Of a stretch of DNA of 64,000 nucleotides, positions 9,323 through 18,974 are shown piece by piece. The notes beneath the pieces were generated by a model. It was given only the letters and a program-made list of their open reading frames with translations. It had not been told where the DNA came from and made no database searches. Made by a program: the position numbers and the translations under genes. The stretch covers positions 1 to 64,000 of the forward strand of contig NZ_JBHYDX010000025.1 in the NCBI RefSeq assembly GCF_051860505.1. Reading direction: 5' to 3'. Source of the stretch: Pannonibacter sp051860505 (GTDB lineage: Bacteria; Pseudomonadota; Alphaproteobacteria; Rhizobiales; Stappiaceae). Within the stretch, counting starts at the first letter, position 1; every line of letters begins with the position of its first letter.

Positions 9323-11590
9323 CTAGAGGGCGACGTCCTGCTCAGCCGCGAACTGGCGCAGGAACTGGCGCAGGTCCTTGTCCGGGTGCCCCGGCTCCAG
9401 GCGCGGCAAAAGCCGGGCCTGCAAGCGGCCAAGGTCAAGGCTGCGCACCATCGCCTTCACTGGCCCGAGCGCCGCCGGGGACATGGACAGCGAGCGGAAG
9501 CCAATGCCCACAAGGGCCATGGCCTCCAGCGGCTTTCCGGCCAGTTCCCCGCATAGGGTGACCGGCACATGATGACGACTGGCCGCATCGGTGATCGACT
9601 TCAAGGCCCGGAGGAAGCCGGCGCCCATCGTGTCATAGCGATCAGCCACCCTTGTGTTGCCACGGTCGACCGCATTGAAGAACTGGAACAGGTCATTCGA
9701 GCCGACCGAGACAAAGTCCACAGCCTGCATCAGTTCTTCAAGCTGATACAGCAGCGACGGCACCTCGATCATGGTGCCAAGCCGGATGGCATCGGGCACC
9801 GAATGACCATGTCGGCGCGAGTGACGCAACTCGCGCTCCACCAGATCCTTCGCCCGGTGGAATTCATCCACTTCCGAGACCATCGGGAACATCAGCTTGA
9901 GTTCGCGCCCGGCCGCTGCCCGCAGCAACGCCCGAACCTGTGTGCGCAAAAGACCCGGACGGTCGAGACCCAGGCGCAGCGCGCGCCAGCCCATCGCCGG
10001 GTTTTCCTCGTGGATCGCCCTGAGATACGGCAGCACCTTGTCGCCGCCGATATCGAGCGAGCGGAAGGTCACCGGCTTGCCGGCAGCCGCATCGAGAACC
10101 TGCGTGTACTGATTCTGCTGGTCAGACAGGCGCGGGAACGACGAGGCGACCATGAACTGTAGCTCGGTGCGGAACAGACCGACGCCAACCGCGCCAGACT
10201 CAGCCAGATGTGGCAGGTCGACCAGCAGCCCTGCATTCATCTGCAGCGCCACATCGACCCCATCCTTGGTCACCGACGGCTTGGACCGCAGGCGGCGGTA
10301 CTCGGCCTGGCGCCTGGCACGGAAACGCACCTTCTCGGCGTAAGCGTCCTGCACGTCCGTTGCCGGGCGCAGGTAGACTTCGCCCGTTCCGCCATCAACG
10401 ATGATCGCATCGCCGGCATCGGCCAGACTGACGATATCCTCGACCTGCCCCACGGCCGCAATGCCCAGCGCACGCGCGACAATGGTGACGTGGCTGGTCG
10501 GTCCACCTTCTTCAAGCACGACCGCGCGGATGCGGTCACGGCCATAGTCAAGCAGCTCCGCCGCACCCATGTTGCGGGCGATGATGATGGCATCCTTCGG
10601 CAGCGCGCCCGAAGACGAGCCATGCTGACGGCCCATCAATTCGCGGATCAGCCGATGCGCCAGATCATCGAGATCATGTAAACGCTCTCGCAGATAGGGA
10701 TCGGTCTGGCGCAGCATGCGGGCACGCATGTCGCTCTGGACCTTTTCGACGGCCGCCTCTGCGGTCAGGCCGTTGTTGATCGCTTCCTCGATCTTGCGGA
10801 TCCAGCCCTGGTCGTAGGCAAACATCCGGTAGGCTTCGAGCACGTCGCGGTGCTCGCCGGACTGGGCCATGTCGCCACTGGACAAGAGGCTATCGATGGA
10901 CAGCCGCAGCCGGTTGACCGCGCCTTCCAGCCGGGTGCGCTCGTGATCCGTATCCTCGGCGATCAGATTGGTGACGACGACGCGCGGCTCATGCAGCACG
11001 ACATGGCCAAGGCCGACGCCATCGGCAAGGCCGACGGCTGCAAAGCGGATCGGCCGGGAGAGATCAAGGCCCGTGCCCGGCTTGGCAATCGCCTCCAGTT
11101 CGCCAGCGGCAACCATCTCCGCGATGACCATCGCGGTTGTTTGCAGCGCTTCGACCTCGTCCTCGTAGTAGGTACGGTGCGATTTGTTCTGCACCACCAG
11201 AACGCCGAGCGTCCGGCCCGCGCGCAGCACGGGAACGCCAAGGAACGAGTTGTAGGCTTCTTCACCCGTCTCCGGAAGATACGCGAAGGCGGGATGCGCC
11301 CTGGCATTGGGAAGATTGAGCGGCCGCGCCTCGGCAGCGATGAGACCGACGAGGCCTTGACCGACGCGGAGCGAGGCCTGGTGCACGGCTTCGCGCTTCA
11401 GGCCTTCGGTGGCGTAAAGCTCGAGCACGCCGTCAGCACGCAAAATATAGACGGAACAGACTTCCGCGACCACGTTGGCCGCGATCAGAACTACGATCTT
11501 GTCGAGCCGTTCCTGCGCATTGATCGGCTCCGCCATGACTTCGCGAAGCCGGCGGAGCAACAGGCGCGGACCGGCCAGATTGCTGCGCAT
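9323..11590 (-). CDS. ptsP: PEP-protein phosphotransferase of the nitrogen PTS (EI-Ntr)
   Basis: A 755-aa enzyme with an N-terminal GAF domain (about residues 20-160) followed by the enzyme I phosphohistidine and PEP-binding domains. The active histidine lies in GGPTSHVTIVA, and the C-terminal TIM barrel has DFVSVGSNDLFQF. It transfers phosphate from PEP to NPr, feeding a regulatory PTS linked to nitrogen, potassium and PHA control. ATG 11590 has GGAGC upstream. It follows lysC by 73 bases, an arrangement typical of rhizobial relatives. Confidence 0.95.
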   Translation of the reverse strand: MRSNLAGPRLLLRRLREVMAEPINAQERLDKIVVLIAANVVAEVCSVYILRADGVLELYATEGLKREAVHQASLRVGQGLVGLIAAEARPLNLPNARAHPAFAYLPETGEEAYNSFLGVPVLRAGRTLGVLVVQNKSHRTYYEDEVEALQTTAMVIAEMVAAGELEAIAKPGTGLDLSRPIRFAAVGLADGVGLGHVVLHEPRVVVTNLIAEDTDHERTRLEGAVNRLRLSIDSLLSSGDMAQSGEHRDVLEAYRMFAYDQGWIRKIEEAINNGLTAEAAVEKVQSDMRARMLRQTDPYLRERLHDLDDLAHRLIRELMGRQHGSSSGALPKDAIIIARNMGAAELLDYGRDRIRAVVLEEGGPTSHVTIVARALGIAAVGQVEDIVSLADAGDAIIVDGGTGEVYLRPATDVQDAYAEKVRFRARRQAEYRRLRSKPSVTKDGVDVALQMNAGLLVDLPHLAESGAVGVGLFRTELQFMVASSFPRLSDQQNQYTQVLDAAAGKPVTFRSLDIGGDKVLPYLRAIHEENPAMGWRALRLGLDRPGLLRTQVRALLRAAAGRELKLMFPMVSEVDEFHRAKDLVERELRHSRRHGHSVPDAIRLGTMIEVPSLLYQLEELMQAVDFVSVGSNDLFQFFNAVDRGNTRVADRYDTMGAGFLRALKSITDAASRHHVPVTLCGELAGKPLEAMALVGIGFRSLSMSPAALGPVKAMVRSLDLGRLQARLLPRLEPGHPDKDLRQFLRQFAAEQDVAL

Positions 11591-11663
11591 TGTCAGCTCC
11601 GTTCCCGTCGGCGTGAAAGCCACTGGCGGGAGGGCCCCGCCAGCGCATGCTCCACGGTAAAGC

Positions 11664-12914
11664 TTATCCGTCCAATCCGTATAGCGAATGGAGAGTCCGG
11701 ACCGCAAGTTCCGTGTAGGCGGAATCGATCAGCACGGAGATCTTGATCTCCGATGTCGTGATCGCCCGGATGTTGATGCCCTTTTCCGCAAGGCCGCGGA
11801 AACACTGGGCTGCAACGCCTGCGTGGGAGCGCATGCCGATACCGATGACCGAAACCTTCACCACATCGCGTGCACCTTCGACAGCCGCGTAGCCGAGTGT
11901 CGTGCGGTTGTCCTCAAGCACCTTCATCGCCCGGTCGTAATCCGATTCGGGCACCGTGAAGGTGATGTCCGTCGTCTTGCCGTCCGGCGTGATGTTCTGG
12001 ACGATCATGTCCACGTTGATATTGGCATCGGCAAGCGGACCGAATACCGCCCCGGCGACGCCAGGCTGGTCCGGCACATTGCGGATGGAGATCTGGGCTT
12101 CGTCCTTGGCAAAGGCGATGCCGGTCACAACTTGCTGTTCCACGAGCTCATCCTCGTCGCAGATAAGGGTTCCGGGGGGAAGACCATCCTTGCCCGTCTG
12201 CGGGGCATCGGGATCATCAAAACTGGAGCGCACAAACGTCCGCACGCCATGCACCATGGCCATCTCGACCGACCGCACCTGCAGCACCTTGGCGCCGAGC
12301 GAGGCCATTTCGAGCATCTCCTCGAAAGCGACGCGGTCGAGCCGGCGGGCCTTCGGGACAATGCGCGGGTCCGTGGTGTAGACGCCGTCCACGTCGGTAT
12401 AGATGTCGCAGCGATCGGCCTGGATCGCAGCGGCAATAGCCACGGCGCTGGTGTCCGAGCCGCCACGGCCAAGTGTCGAGATCCGGTTGTCCGGGGCAAT
12501 GCCCTGGAAACCCGCGACCACGGCCACCTGGCCCTGTTTCAGCCGTTCGACCATGAAAGCGCCGTCAATTCCGGCAATCCGGGCGGCGCCATGCGAGCCG
12601 TCGGTGCGGATCGGGATCTGCCAGCCCTGCCAGGACCGGGCATTGACGCCCATCTCCTGCAGCACAATGGCGAGAAGGCCCGAAGTGACCTGTTCGCCCG
12701 AGGCAACGACTGCGTCATATTCACGCGCATCATGCATCGGAGCGGCCTCGCGGCACCACGCAACCAGCTGGTTGGTCGCACCCGACATCGCGGACACGAC
12801 GACAGCCACTTCATGGCCGGCATCGACTTCCCGTTTCACATGCCGGGCGACATTGCGAATACGTTCGATATTGGCGACGGACGTGCCGCCGAACTTCATA
12901 ACCAGTCGGGCCAT
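11664..12914 (-). CDS. lysC: Aspartate kinase
   Basis: A 416-aa aspartokinase catalysing the first step of lysine, threonine and methionine synthesis. The N-terminus has the KFGGTSV motif. The kinase domain occupies about residues 1-250, followed by two ACT domains in which end-product feedback normally acts. I chose ATG 12914, preceded by AGGACC, rather than upstream frame extension. It is the first gene of the minus-strand lysC-ptsP-prfA-prmC run and diverges from ubiG. Confidence 0.96.
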   Translation of the reverse strand: MARLVMKFGGTSVANIERIRNVARHVKREVDAGHEVAVVVSAMSGATNQLVAWCREAAPMHDAREYDAVVASGEQVTSGLLAIVLQEMGVNARSWQGWQIPIRTDGSHGAARIAGIDGAFMVERLKQGQVAVVAGFQGIAPDNRISTLGRGGSDTSAVAIAAAIQADRCDIYTDVDGVYTTDPRIVPKARRLDRVAFEEMLEMASLGAKVLQVRSVEMAMVHGVRTFVRSSFDDPDAPQTGKDGLPPGTLICDEDELVEQQVVTGIAFAKDEAQISIRNVPDQPGVAGAVFGPLADANINVDMIVQNITPDGKTTDITFTVPESDYDRAMKVLEDNRTTLGYAAVEGARDVVKVSVIGIGMRSHAGVAAQCFRGLAEKGINIRAITTSEIKISVLIDSAYTELAVRTLHSLYGLDG

Positions 12915-13127
12915 CGTGGTCCTGGTCTTCACTCTCGAGGGCCAATGGGCGCGACAACTACGCCCGGCGGATCGGGCGAAATGCATACAGCGACATGGAC
13001 CTTGCTGCAACACCGCGCCTTGACAAAGTCGGCCCAAGCGAGAAGGTCATCCGCAATGCACCAGCCCCGCGTAAGACACATGCCGGGGATCAACCTGCAA
13101 CACATGACCCCGTGAAAAGGACAAGCC

Positions 13128-13898
13128 ATGAGCCCGAACAGCAGCCCCCACATCGCCGGCACGGTCGACGAGCGCGAAGTGGCGCGGTTCTCCGCCATGG
13201 CGGCCGAATGGTGGAGCCCGACCGGCAAGTTCCGCCCGCTGCACAAGTTCAACCCCGTCCGCCTTGCCTATATCAAGGACAAGGTGTGCGAACGCTTCGG
13301 CCGGGACCCGAAGGCCAGCGATGCCTTCAAGGGCCTGCGCATTCTCGACATCGGCTGCGGCGGCGGCCTCCTGAGCGAACCCATGGCCCGCCTTGGCGCG
13401 ACGGTAACGGGCGCTGACCCGTCGACGACCAACATCGAGATCGCCCGCCTGCACGCCGCGCAGTCCGGCCTCGACATCGATTATCGCGCGGCCACGGCCG
13501 AAGACCTGGCTGCTGCCGGCGAGAGCTTTGACGTGGTGCTGAACATGGAAGTCGTCGAGCATGTTGCCGACGTGCCGCTGTTCCTCGGCGAAGTGTCGCG
13601 CATGGTCCGCCCCGGCGGACTGATGTTCGTCGCCACCATCAACCGAACATTGAAAGCCTATGCACTGGCCATTGTCGGTGCCGAGTATGTGCTGCGCTGG
13701 CTGCCCAAGGGCACGCATTCGTATGAGAAGCTGGTGCGCCCATCCGAGATCGAAGGCCCGCTGGGCGCTGCCGGTCTGGAGATCCTTGACCGCAGCGGCG
13801 TCAGCTACAACCCGCTTGCCGACACCTGGAACCGGTCGCGCGACATGGACGTGAACTACATGCTGCTGGCTGGCCGGCCAGGCGATGCAGCGGTTTGA
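13128..13898 (+). CDS. ubiG: Ubiquinone biosynthesis O-methyltransferase UbiG
   Basis: A 256-aa SAM-dependent O-methyltransferase that acts twice in ubiquinone synthesis. Motif I is DIGCGGGLLSEP, followed by GADPS, with the family's EVVEHV and FVATINRT segments. AAGGAC precedes the ATG. It diverges from lysC with 213 bases between, where promoters for both must lie. The next gene begins 14 bases after its stop and is probably co-transcribed. Confidence 0.94.
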   Translation: MSPNSSPHIAGTVDEREVARFSAMAAEWWSPTGKFRPLHKFNPVRLAYIKDKVCERFGRDPKASDAFKGLRILDIGCGGGLLSEPMARLGATVTGADPSTTNIEIARLHAAQSGLDIDYRAATAEDLAAAGESFDVVLNMEVVEHVADVPLFLGEVSRMVRPGGLMFVATINRTLKAYALAIVGAEYVLRWLPKGTHSYEKLVRPSEIEGPLGAAGLEILDRSGVSYNPLADTWNRSRDMDVNYMLLAGRPGDAAV

Positions 13899-13911
13899 TC
13901 GGGGCATCATC

Positions 13912-14601
13912 ATGGAACCGATCGTTCTCATCCCGGGGCTGCTGTGCACCGAAACGCTGTTTGCGCCGCAGATTGTCGCGCTGGCTGACCGGCCGGTAAT
14001 GGTGGCCAACCACCGCGACTATGACAACATCCCGGCAATCGCGGCAAGCATCCTTGCGGCGGCCCCCGAACGGTTTGCACTGGCCGGCCTGTCTATGGGC
14101 GGCTATGTGGCAATGGAAATCATGCGACAGGCGCCGGAGCGGGTCAGCCGGCTTGCCCTCCTCGACACCAGCCCCAAGCCCGATGCGCCGGAACAGGGCG
14201 AACGGCGGCGCGTGCTGATCGGTCTTGCCGAGAGCGGGAAGTTCTCGAAGGTCCCGCATCTGCTGTACCCCGGACTGGTCGACGCCAGCCGACTGGAAGA
14301 CGAGGGGCTGAAATCTGTTGTTGTCGAGATGGCAACAGATACGGGACCCGATGCTTTCGTGCGGCAACAGACCGCCATCATGGGCCGGGTCGATTCACGG
14401 CCTTTCCTTGCCGCCATCGCGGCTCCGACACTGGTCCTTGTCGGCGAGGGAGACACGCTGACCCCGCCGGCGGTCGCGCGTGAGATGCATGACGCCATCG
14501 CCGGCAGCCGCCTTGCGGTGCTGCCCGGCTGCGGCCATCTCTCAACGCTTGAGGCCCCTGGCGCGGTCACAGCTGAACTGCAGGCCTGGCTGCAGGCCTG
14601 A
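13912..14601 (+). CDS. Alpha/beta fold hydrolase
   Basis: A 229-aa hydrolase. The nucleophile elbow is GLSMGGY, the N-terminal strand motif is VLIPGLLC, and the C-terminal catalytic His sits in GCGHLSTLE. The substrate cannot be told from sequence. I chose ATG 13912, 14 bases after ubiG, because the fold starts there; a frame open from 13885 would overlap ubiG. Probably an operon with ubiG. Confidence 0.8.
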   Translation: MEPIVLIPGLLCTETLFAPQIVALADRPVMVANHRDYDNIPAIAASILAAAPERFALAGLSMGGYVAMEIMRQAPERVSRLALLDTSPKPDAPEQGERRRVLIGLAESGKFSKVPHLLYPGLVDASRLEDEGLKSVVVEMATDTGPDAFVRQQTAIMGRVDSRPFLAAIAAPTLVLVGEGDTLTPPAVAREMHDAIAGSRLAVLPGCGHLSTLEAPGAVTAELQAWLQA

Positions 14602-14606
14602 GTAAC

Positions 14607-16469
14607 CTAAGGCATCAGGACATAGGTTCCTGGTGCCGGACACAGTGGCTCAAGCCCGGCCTCCGGTTTGCCCATGGGCGGCCATGCTCCAGGCGCCCCT
14701 GACCGCTCGGCAAGCCACGCGCTCCAGGCCTCCCACCAGGACCCGTCGCGCAAGTCAGCCGCAGCGACCCAGCCTTCCGGATCGAGGTGCCCGTTATGTG
14801 CCGGGCTCGTCAGGATGCGATAGTGCCGGTTTTTGTGGCCAGGCTCGCTGACAATCCCCGCGTTGTGTCCGCCCGTGGTCAGGACGAACGTAACGGGACT
14901 GTCAGCCAGGTGCCGGATCTTGAAGACGGAGCGCCAGGGCGCAACGTGGTCCTGTTCGGTCCCGACAGCAAACACCGGTGCCGTGATATCCTCGATGGAA
15001 ACAGCCCTGCCCTCGACCCGGTATCGGCCCTCGGCAAAGTCATTGCGCAAGAACAGCTGGCGCAGATACTCCGAATGCATCCGGTAGGGCATCCGGGTGC
15101 CATCCGCATTCCAGGCCATCAGGTCAAACATCGGCGCCCGCTCGCCGAGCATATACTCCCGCACGATACGGGACCAGATCAGGTCCTTGGACCGTAGAAG
15201 CTGGAAGGCCCCGGACATCTGCGCCGTGTCGAGATAGCCCTGTTCCCACATCAGGTCCTCGAGGAACGAGACCTCGCTCTCGTCGATGAACAGCGTCAGT
15301 TCCCCGGCTTCGGTGAAGTCGGTCTGCGCCGCGAACAGCGACAGGCTGGCGATGCTGTCGTCCCCATGATGGAAAAGCCCGGCCGCCGTGATCGACAGAA
15401 GCGTTCCGCCGAGACAATAGCCGGCGGCATGGACCTTCGGAGAACCGGTGATCTCCTTTGCGGCCGCAAGCGCGGCCTCGATGCCGAGCTTGCGGTAATC
15501 ATCCATACCGAGGTCCCGGTCCTCGGCGGAAGGATTGCGCCAGGAAATCATGAAGACGGTAAAGCCCTGTCCGACAAGATAGCGGACAAGGGAGTTTTCC
15601 GGTGACAGGTCCAGGATATAGTATTTCATGATCCAGGCCGGGACGATCAGCACCGGCTCGGGATGAACATTCGGCGTGGTCGGAGCATACTGGATAAGCT
15701 CGATCAACCGGTTACGGTAGACGACCTTTCCCGGCGTGACCGCCACCGCTTCCCCTGGCAGAAAACTCTCCCGCCCGGCCGGCATCTGTTTGCTGCCAAG
15801 CCGTTCCAGATCTTCAAGCAGATGGCTCCAACCACGGGCAAGGTTCATGCCGCCCTCATCGAGCGTCTTGCGCAAGACCTCGGGGTTGGTCAGCGGGAAG
15901 TTGGACGGGGCCGCCAGATCGAGCAACTGCCGCGTCACGAAATCGACAATGCGCTCATGATGCGGCGACACCCCCCGCACCCCGGTCATCGCCTGGCTCC
16001 ACCATTGCTGCGTCAGCAGAAAGGACTGGGCATAGAGATTGAACGGCCAGGTTTGCCAGCCCTCATGGTGGAAGCGGTGATCCTGCGGCATCGGCTCGAT
16101 GCAGCCATCCGGGCTGCCGCCGGCCACGGCACAGGTCATCGCAAAGCGGGACAGACGTGAGGCCTTGCGAACCGCATTCTGCATCAGGCTTGCCTGCTTG
16201 CCGGGCAGCACCGCCAGATGCATCAGCCAATCGGCATAAGCTTCCACCAGCGCTCCGGGCGACACACCTCCCGTCAGCCGTGCAAGGAAGGCCCGGCTTG
16301 CCCGGTCCATCAGTTCTGCCGTACCCGACTGCGTGTCGTCGTCATCCAGCGGCAACCCGGCCATCAGCGCCTTGCTGAAGCTTACGGAGGGGCCGAAGGC
16401 AGGAGCGAAGGCTGAAGGCAGCAATGACGGGTGGAGGAGTTGAGCGGTGTGTGATTTCTGATCCGGCAT
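14607..16469 (-). CDS. phaC: Class I poly(3-hydroxyalkanoate) synthase
   Basis: A 620-aa PHA polymerase that joins 3-hydroxyacyl-CoA into storage polyester on granules. The modified lipase box GYCLGG at 350-355 holds the nucleophile Cys352; the downstream Asp in EQDHVAP and His in TTGGHNAG complete the triad. Length fits class I. AAGGAGCG precedes the ATG. It diverges from a phasin gene, and the shared 258-base region carries PhaR-like sites. It converges closely on the hydrolase at 13912. Confidence 0.95.
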   Translation of the reverse strand: MPDQKSHTAQLLHPSLLPSAFAPAFGPSVSFSKALMAGLPLDDDDTQSGTAELMDRASRAFLARLTGGVSPGALVEAYADWLMHLAVLPGKQASLMQNAVRKASRLSRFAMTCAVAGGSPDGCIEPMPQDHRFHHEGWQTWPFNLYAQSFLLTQQWWSQAMTGVRGVSPHHERIVDFVTRQLLDLAAPSNFPLTNPEVLRKTLDEGGMNLARGWSHLLEDLERLGSKQMPAGRESFLPGEAVAVTPGKVVYRNRLIELIQYAPTTPNVHPEPVLIVPAWIMKYYILDLSPENSLVRYLVGQGFTVFMISWRNPSAEDRDLGMDDYRKLGIEAALAAAKEITGSPKVHAAGYCLGGTLLSITAAGLFHHGDDSIASLSLFAAQTDFTEAGELTLFIDESEVSFLEDLMWEQGYLDTAQMSGAFQLLRSKDLIWSRIVREYMLGERAPMFDLMAWNADGTRMPYRMHSEYLRQLFLRNDFAEGRYRVEGRAVSIEDITAPVFAVGTEQDHVAPWRSVFKIRHLADSPVTFVLTTGGHNAGIVSEPGHKNRHYRILTSPAHNGHLDPEGWVAAADLRDGSWWEAWSAWLAERSGAPGAWPPMGKPEAGLEPLCPAPGTYVLMP

Positions 16470-16525
16470 AGATCGCTCCTTGGGGGAATCGCAATTTCTG
16501 ATTGCAACATGCGGCCTGTAGCGCC

Positions 16526-16554
16526 AGTATTTTGCAGCGCATCAGACACCGCAA
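16526..16554 (-). promoter_or_regulatory. Predicted phaC promoter with PhaR-like site in the spacer
   Basis: On the minus strand TTGCGG (16549-16554) and AATACT (16526-16531) are separated by 17 bases. TGCAGCGCA at 16533-16541 lies inside the spacer and fits the TGC-N3-GCA core recognised by PhaR-type regulators of PHA genes. Binding here would block the polymerase. Confidence 0.5.
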
Positions 16555-16589
16555 TGAGCCAGATCAATCACGACAGCCTGCCGTAGCGC

Positions 16590-16604
16590 TATACTGCGCT
16601 GCAG
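16590..16604 (+). promoter_or_regulatory. PhaR-like operator overlapping a -10 box before the phasin gene
   Basis: CTGCGCTGCAG at 16594-16604 matches the CTGC-N3-GCAG form described for PhaR of Paracoccus and Rhodobacter. It overlaps TATACT at 16590-16595, the likely phasin -10 box; no good -35 is visible. It is an inverted copy of the TGCAGCGCA core 53 bases away on the phaC side. Confidence 0.5.
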
Positions 16605-16727
16605 AATGGCTTATCATCAAAATGACGCGTTGCGCGTGTATGGCTGCGCGGGTTTTGACAGCGGATTTGCCTGGGGTACCGGCCAGCCGGCCATCCTCGC
16701 GCCGGCATCCTGTGATGGGAGGAAGAC

Positions 16728-17477
16728 ATGTCGCAGCATGACAGCACGCAGCATCAGGACAAGCAGTCAGACGGCAAGCTGCACGACAGCAGCCAACCGG
16801 AAGCGCCGGCAGGTGTGTCGGTGATGGACCAGGTGCTGTCGCCGGCATGGCTGACCCAGACCCCGAGCAACTGGAGCTGGGCAGAACGCAGCGACAAGAT
16901 CGAAGCTCAGGCTTTCCGCAGCATGGAAGACGCCCGTCGCCGGCTGACCGCCAACGCCGAGAAGGCGGTGGCGAGCCATGTCGATTTTGTCGCCCATCGG
17001 CTCAACGCAGACATGGAGTGCTTCCGCCAGCTGACAGCTTGCCGTCTGCCGGATGAAACGATGAAAACGCTCCAGGGCTTTCTGCGCTCCATGTGGCAGG
17101 ACTACGAAAGCCAGGCACAGCGGTCCTTCGCCCTGCTGCAGGAGACCCTGACCGAGACCGTCGCCAGCGCTGAGGAACTGACAGAAACCGCCATCGAGAC
17201 GGTGGTTGCGCTGGAAAGCGCCGTTGAGGAAGAAGTCTCCATGGCCAAAGCTGACGACGTGGTACCAGCAACAATCGCGACCGAGGCCGAAGAAACCTAT
17301 ACCCGGCCGGCGCCCGAACAGGCTGCAGTTCCGGACGTGGCTCCGGACGTTACTCCGGCCAAGGCAGCCGCGACAAGCGCAGCGGTCAAAGCCGAAAGCT
17401 CTGCGGCCCGGCCACGCAAACCCGCCGCGTCAAAGACCACGCGCAAGCCAACCCGGCCGGCGACGCCAGAAGCCTGA
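16728..17477 (+). CDS. Phasin-like PHA granule protein with basic Ala/Pro tail
   Basis: A 249-aa protein. Residues about 35-170 are helical and amphipathic, like phasins that coat PHA granules. Residues 175-249 are a disordered Ala/Pro/Glu segment ending in Lys/Arg-rich patches (RPRKPAASK, TRKPTRP), as in PhaF/PhaM-type proteins that tether granules to DNA. GGAGG lies five bases before the ATG. The divergent phaC and shared operators support the role. The exact phasin type is inference. Confidence 0.75.
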   Translation: MSQHDSTQHQDKQSDGKLHDSSQPEAPAGVSVMDQVLSPAWLTQTPSNWSWAERSDKIEAQAFRSMEDARRRLTANAEKAVASHVDFVAHRLNADMECFRQLTACRLPDETMKTLQGFLRSMWQDYESQAQRSFALLQETLTETVASAEELTETAIETVVALESAVEEEVSMAKADDVVPATIATEAEETYTRPAPEQAAVPDVAPDVTPAKAAATSAAVKAESSAARPRKPAASKTTRKPTRPATPEA

Positions 17478-17508
17478 TCTTGAGCCTGAACCAGAGACTG
17501 GCCGAATA

Positions 17509-17544
17509 CATGAAACGCCGCAGCCAAGGCTGCGGCGTTTCATG
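17509..17544. terminator. Bidirectional terminator between the phasin and DUF1178 genes
   Basis: A perfect 17-bp inverted repeat (17509-17525 with 17528-17544) with only two unpaired bases lies between two converging genes. It is followed by TTTC on the plus strand. The length and symmetry suggest it works in both directions. Confidence 0.8.
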
Positions 17545-17571
17545 TTTCAAGGAGCAATAGCGGCCTGCGTA

Positions 17572-18123
17572 TCAGTTCCGTTCATCCGGAAGCACCGGCA
17601 AGGCCAGGATATTGATGCCCTCTTCAATCAGGGCCTGCGCATCATCAGGATTGGTCTCGCCATAGATGTTGCGATGATCAGCCTCGCCATAATGCATCTT
17701 GCGGGCCTCTTCGGCAAAGGACGCACCGACGTAATCCGCGTTTGCCGTCATCAGTTCCCTGAGTTCACGCAGCTTGCCGACCAATTCGGCATGTCGCGCA
17801 TCAGAGGGGATCAATGCCGCATTCGATGCATCCGAAGTTGGCGTCAGCGCCGGGGCCGGTGCGGCGGACGGGACAGCCGCCTGGCTGGTCGACTTCGCCT
17901 CCGTCTCTCCGGCAGCAGCAGCCAGACGCGCGGCCTCTTGCCGCTCGGCCCGCTTTTCCGCCGTCGCCACGGCAGGTGCCATCAATGCCTTGCTAACGAG
18001 GGGCGAACCGCAAACCGGACAGGACACCAGTCCTTTCGAACTCTGCAAGTCATAATCACCGGAATTGCGGAACCAGGCCTCAAACCCGTGGGCATTGTCA
18101 CAAACGAGCGAATATCGGATCAC
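17572..18123 (-). CDS. DUF1178 family protein
   Basis: A 183-aa protein of unknown function, common in Alphaproteobacteria. The N-terminus MIRYSLVCDNAHGFEAWF is characteristic, followed by a CPVCGS knuckle that may bind zinc with the upstream Cys. The middle is Ala-rich and likely disordered. The start is GTG 18123, with GAGGGGG seven bases upstream. It follows the amidohydrolase gene by 12 bases on the same strand. Confidence 0.85.
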   Translation of the reverse strand: MIRYSLVCDNAHGFEAWFRNSGDYDLQSSKGLVSCPVCGSPLVSKALMAPAVATAEKRAERQEAARLAAAAGETEAKSTSQAAVPSAAPAPALTPTSDASNAALIPSDARHAELVGKLRELRELMTANADYVGASFAEEARKMHYGEADHRNIYGETNPDDAQALIEEGINILALPVLPDERN

Positions 18124-18135
18124 GAACAGACCCCC

Positions 18136-18966
18136 TCAGGCGCCAACAAGCGCAAAGTCGCGCTCATTGGCAATTGCAGGAATACGCTGGCGGGCTTTGA
18201 GCGATTCCGCCGGATCGACAGTCGCAAGAACAATACCTGGCTCATCATGATCCAGTTCGGCGATCACATCGCCCCAGGGTCCAATGATCAGACTGTGGCC
18301 ATAGGTCTCGCGGCCGTCTTCATGCGTGCCGCCCTGCGCCGCCGAGACGACATAGGCACCGTTCTCGATTGCCCGCGCGCGCTGCAGCACATGCCAGTGC
18401 GCCGCGCCGGTCTGCCGCGTGAACGCAGCCGGCATCGTAAGCATCGCCGCCCCGGATCGCGCCTGGCTGCGGAAGATCGCCGGGAAGCGGACATCATAGC
18501 ACACGGCCATGCCCATCTTCAGCCAGGGAAGCGCCGCAACAATGCTTTCCTCGCCGGGGCGATAGGTCGCGGACTCGCGCCAGCTCTCACCATTCGGCAG
18601 GTCGACATCAAACATATGGATCTTGTCATAGCGCGCCAGGATCGCACCATCAGGCCCGATCAGGAACGCCCGGTTCGCGACCTGACCGTCGGCCAGGTGG
18701 ATCGCCAGGGAACCGGCATGAAGATGAATGCCAAGTTCGGCTGCCAACTGCCGAAACCGCGCCAGCATCGGGTCATCCGCTTCCAGCGTGATCTTTTGCA
18801 TCAGATCCGCGCGGCTGCGTTCCAGGATGTTGGACATTTCCGGCGTCTGCACATATTGCGCGCCAGCAGAAGCGGCCTGACGGATCAGGTCCTCCGCCTG
18901 CGCGATGTTGTCAGCAACGGATCGGGAAGAGCGCATCTGCACGCAGGCGGCGGTAAAGCTGGTCAT
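18136..18966 (-). CDS. Carbon-nitrogen hydrolase (nitrilase superfamily, Nit1/YafV type)
   Basis: A 276-aa amidase-like enzyme. The catalytic Glu-Lys-Cys triad is visible in TPEMSN, YDKIHMFDVDL and VCYDVRFP. Such proteins hydrolyse omega-amides such as deaminated glutathione or ketoglutaramate. I prefer ATG 18966, with GAGG six bases upstream, over ATG 18972. It starts eight bases after grxC, and the glutathione link of both families makes a shared job in thiol repair plausible. Confidence 0.85.
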   Translation of the reverse strand: MTSFTAACVQMRSSRSVADNIAQAEDLIRQAASAGAQYVQTPEMSNILERSRADLMQKITLEADDPMLARFRQLAAELGIHLHAGSLAIHLADGQVANRAFLIGPDGAILARYDKIHMFDVDLPNGESWRESATYRPGEESIVAALPWLKMGMAVCYDVRFPAIFRSQARSGAAMLTMPAAFTRQTGAAHWHVLQRARAIENGAYVVSAAQGGTHEDGRETYGHSLIIGPWGDVIAELDHDEPGIVLATVDPAESLKARQRIPAIANERDFALVGA

Positions 18967-18974
18967 GGTCATCC

